Positions 7,509 through 8,615 of a stretch of DNA of 8,615 nt are shown here, piece after piece; position 1 is the first letter of the stretch, and each line of letters starts with the position of its first letter. The position numbers were made by a program, and so were the translations under genes. The stretch comes from Bacteroidales bacterium (GTDB lineage: Bacteria > Bacteroidota > Bacteroidia > Bacteroidales > F082), in NCBI GenBank assembly GCA_016281295.1, contig JAEEII010000096.1, forward strand, positions 1-8,615, given 5' to 3'. Below the pieces are notes generated by a model that was not told the origin of the DNA, made no database searches, and saw nothing but the letters and a program-made list of their open reading frames with translations.

Positions 7509-7567
7509 AAATCGCGGGGCATCTACCTCTGCAATGTTTTTGTATTACACTTGTTGAATTTCTCAGG
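7461..7567. repeat. Inverted repeat B (arms 7461-7483 and 7540-7567)
   Basis: The block cctgagaaa (7461-7469) pairs perfectly with tttctcagg (7559-7567), and gtgtaatacaa (7473-7483) pairs perfectly with ttgtattacac (7540-7550). The two helices of 9 and 11 pairs are stacked across an internal loop of 3 and 8 bases. Twenty exact pairs at this spacing are very unlikely by chance. Confidence 0.85.
7500..7519 (-). repeat. GC-rich local hairpin overlapping one arm of repeat A
   Basis: The stem pairs 7500-7502 and 7504-7507 with 7513-7519: seven G-C pairs, one bulged base at 7503 and a five-base loop at 7508-7512. It uses most of the right arm of repeat A, so hairpin and long-range stem cannot form together. 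No U-run follows on the minus strand, so it is not a simple intrinsic terminator. Confidence 0.55.
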
Positions 7568-7590
7568 TTCAAAGCCACCAAAAACAAAGC

Positions 7591-7604
7591 AAGGCAAACG
7601 CCTT
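7591..7604. repeat. Small hairpin aaggc-aaac-gcctt
   Basis: A perfect five-pair stem with a four-base loop lies in the upstream part of the predicted leader. It is short and may be incidental. Confidence 0.35.
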
Positions 7605-7632
7605 CTTCCAGTATGTCTGTGTTGACATGCCG

Positions 7633-7646
7633 TGATGGGCACATCA
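7633..7646. repeat. Short palindrome tgatg-ggca-catca at the predicted peptidase transcription start
   Basis: Five-base perfect arms with a four-base spacer sit directly downstream of the predicted start of the peptidase mRNA. The place would suit an operator or a 5'-end hairpin. The arms are short and no regulator is known. Confidence 0.3.
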
Positions 7647-7654
7647 AGACGTGA

Positions 7655-7683
7655 CAAAGTTACACATTCTTTTTGAATGACAA
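7655..7683 (-). promoter_or_regulatory. Candidate Bacteroidetes promoter for the peptidase operon
   Basis: On the minus strand 7662-7655 reads TAACTTTG, a full match to the Bacteroidetes -7 element TAnnTTTG. A TTG at 7683-7681 could be the -33 element, with an 18-base spacer, slightly shorter than the usual 19-21. I found no other TAnnTTTG match on the minus strand between here and the start codon. Confidence 0.5.
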
Positions 7684-7713
7684 CATTTCATCAAAAAAAT
7701 CACATCAAATTAC

Positions 7714-7732
7714 TATTGAAAATAATTCAATA
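7714..7732. repeat. AT-rich palindrome tattgaa-aataa-ttcaata
   Basis: Perfect seven-base arms flank a five-base spacer. The site lies between the two divergent promoter candidates, ten bases upstream of the -33 element of the ATPase gene. It could be an operator acting on one or both directions. In such AT-rich DNA a chance palindrome is also possible. Confidence 0.35.
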
Positions 7733-7741
7733 AAATAATCC

Positions 7742-7771
7742 TTGCAGATTAAAAAAATGTTTATATCTTTG
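7742..7771 (+). promoter_or_regulatory. Bacteroidetes-type promoter for the AAA-ATPase-like gene
   Basis: TTG at 7742-7744 (-33) and TATCTTTG at 7764-7771 (-7, full TAnnTTTG match) are separated by 19 bases, the expected spacing for the Bacteroidetes primary sigma factor. Transcription would start near 7778, giving a leader of only about 20 bases. Confidence 0.75.
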
Positions 7772-7783
7772 CATCGTCAACCT

Positions 7784-7791
7784 AAAAAGGA
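7784..7791 (+). promoter_or_regulatory. Purine-rich ribosome-binding stretch
   Basis: AAAAAGGA lies 7 bases ahead of the ATG at 7799. The spacing supports that start over the in-frame ATG at 7808, although Bacteroidota depend little on Shine-Dalgarno pairing. Confidence 0.45.
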
Positions 7792-7798
7792 CATTGCC

Positions 7799-8615
7799 AT
7801 GGAACCCATGAGACTCTACACCGCAGGCATCGCCGACTTCGAGCGCATCCGTCAGGATGGACGCGTCTATATCGATAAGACCGACCTGATTTATCGTTTG
7901 ACGAAAGAATCACAATTCGTCTTCCTCAGCCGCCCGAGGAGGTTTGGCAAAAGCCTATTATGCAGCACCTTGAAATATTACTTTCAAGGAAGAAAAGATT
8001 TGTTTGAGGGTTTGGCCATGGGTGAATTGGAAAAGGACTGGAAACAATATCCTGTGCTGCATTTCGACATGAGCAGATGCAAGAACCAGCCCAACACTCA
8101 AGAGATCTCCAGAGCCATAGAGCTTCAATTGAAAGATTTTGAAGCCGTTTATGGAAGCGACCCTGAGGAAAGCACACCTGGCAAACGTTTTGCGGGACTT
8201 ATCAAACGTGCCAATCAACAAACCGGATTAAAGACGGTCATTATCCTCGATGAATACGATGCTCCCCTGCTCGACTACCTTCATCAACCCGAGGTGCTGA
8301 AAGAGGTGCGACGAATCATGCAGGAGTTTTACCAGATGGTCAAGGTCTGTGATGCCGACGAGCAATTCGTCTTTATCACGGGCATTACCAAATTCAGCCA
8401 ATTGAGCATTTTTTCCACCATCAACAACCTTCGCAACATCTCCATGCTGCCTCAATACGCTGCGCTTTGTGGCATCACCAAGAAAGAAATACTGGATCAT
8501 TTCACTCCAGAAATCGAAGAACTTGCGCAAAAATACCATTGCTCCTTCGATGAAATGATTGCCATGTTGAAACAGCAATACGACGGCTATCATTTCTGTG
8601 AACAGTCTGACGACA
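7799..8615 (+). CDS. AAA-ATPase-like protein (PF09820 type), N-terminal 272 residues (3' end outside window)
   Basis: The frame is open from 7799 to the right edge (272 codons plus one base). Residues ~9-34 hold the family's opening block (AGIADFERIR, YIDKTDLIYRL). Residues ~43-57 are the characteristic variant P-loop, with RPRRFGKS in place of a standard Walker A. Residues ~147-156 (VIILDEYDAPL) are Walker B with the family's DEYD. Residues ~191-216 (FITGITKFS..SIFSTINNL) fit the sensor region, and Q-Y-D-G-Y at ~260 is also typical. Full-length members run to about 500-580 residues and usually end in a PD-(D/E)XK nuclease-like domain, which would lie outside this window. These genes are present in many copies in Bacteroidales genomes. 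Their role is not established; defence or mobile-element functions have been guessed. It is cytoplasmic, having no signal peptide. It is transcribed divergently from the peptidase. Confidence 0.93.
   Translation, partial: MEPMRLYTAGIADFERIRQDGRVYIDKTDLIYRLTKESQFVFLSRPRRFGKSLLCSTLKYYFQGRKDLFEGLAMGELEKDWKQYPVLHFDMSRCKNQPNTQEISRAIELQLKDFEAVYGSDPEESTPGKRFAGLIKRANQQTGLKTVIILDEYDAPLLDYLHQPEVLKEVRRIMQEFYQMVKVCDADEQFVFITGITKFSQLSIFSTINNLRNISMLPQYAALCGITKKEILDHFTPEIEELAQKYHCSFDEMIAMLKQQYDGYHFCEQSDD

Larger units (their letters stand above)
7368..7648 (-). promoter_or_regulatory. Predicted long 5' leader of the peptidase mRNA
   Basis: If transcription starts about 7 bases past the TAACTTTG element, the peptidase mRNA has a leader of about 280 bases. 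It holds two long-range interleaved stems and several local hairpins (listed separately). The bases just ahead of the ATG are A-rich with no Shine-Dalgarno match, as is usual in Bacteroidota. An 83-codon frame at 7396-7647 crosses it but shows no recognisable domain, so I treat the stretch as non-coding. Confidence 0.5.

Noticed and set aside
7591..7604. Intrinsic terminator
   Set aside because: The stem is only five pairs, no U-run follows in either direction, and no gene ends here since the flanking genes diverge.
7396..7647. 83-codon minus-strand frame in the intergenic region
   Set aside because: It has no recognisable domain, signal or membrane segment, its start coincides with the predicted transcription start, and it runs through the inverted repeats; it looks like a chance frame.
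7368..7798. tRNA, CRISPR array or integron attC site in the intergenic region
   Set aside because: There is no cloverleaf, no regularly spaced direct repeats, and no paired attC core sites; the inverted repeats are interleaved instead.
8228..8593. 121-codon minus-strand frame
   Set aside because: It is antisense to the ATPase-like gene, which has clear family motifs in the plus frame.

Overview
The window looks like chromosomal DNA of a T9SS-bearing Bacteroidota, most likely an uncultured, host-associated Bacteroidales. Three things point there. A type A T9SS sorting domain ends a very large secreted protease. The adjacent secreted protein is built from modules I know mainly from Bacteroidales (paired GWNW repeats, an EIGAF..GECRG domain). 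Both intergenic promoter candidates fit the Bacteroidetes TTG / TAnnTTTG pattern. The species cannot be named from this sequence.

Layout, left to right. Positions 1-2676 (minus strand) hold the first 892 codons of a secreted multidomain protein that runs off the left edge. It has a signal peptide, then three cohesin-like modules alternating with two ASH/DUF1573-like beta-sandwiches, then two GWNW repeats and the start of a GAF-V-GEC domain. Positions 2673-7367 (minus strand) hold a complete 1564-residue subtilisin-family (S8) peptidase with an intact Asp/His/Ser triad, a beta-helix, an FnIII-like domain, a two-repeat dockerin, a cohesin-like module and a T9SS tail. Its stop overlaps the start of the left-hand gene by 4 bases (ATGA), so the two are co-transcribed and probably translationally coupled. 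Positions 7368-7798 are a divergent intergenic region with two promoter candidates and a set of strong, interleaved inverted repeats in the predicted long leader of the peptidase mRNA. Positions 7799-8615 (plus strand) hold the first 272 codons of an AAA-ATPase-like protein (PF09820 type, usually with a C-terminal PD-(D/E)XK nuclease domain), cut by the right edge.

How the genes may work together. The dockerin on the peptidase and the cohesin-like modules on its coupled partner suggest a surface or secreted assembly in which the partner acts as a scaffold for the protease. This is an inference: non-cellulosomal cohesin- and dockerin-like modules are widespread and often of unknown partner. 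The ATPase gene faces away and shows no functional link to the peptidase operon beyond the shared intergenic region.

The points most worth a second look are the coupled dockerin/cohesin gene pair, the pseudoknot-capable inverted repeats ahead of the peptidase, and a sharply AT-rich island confined to the beta-helix part of the peptidase gene.
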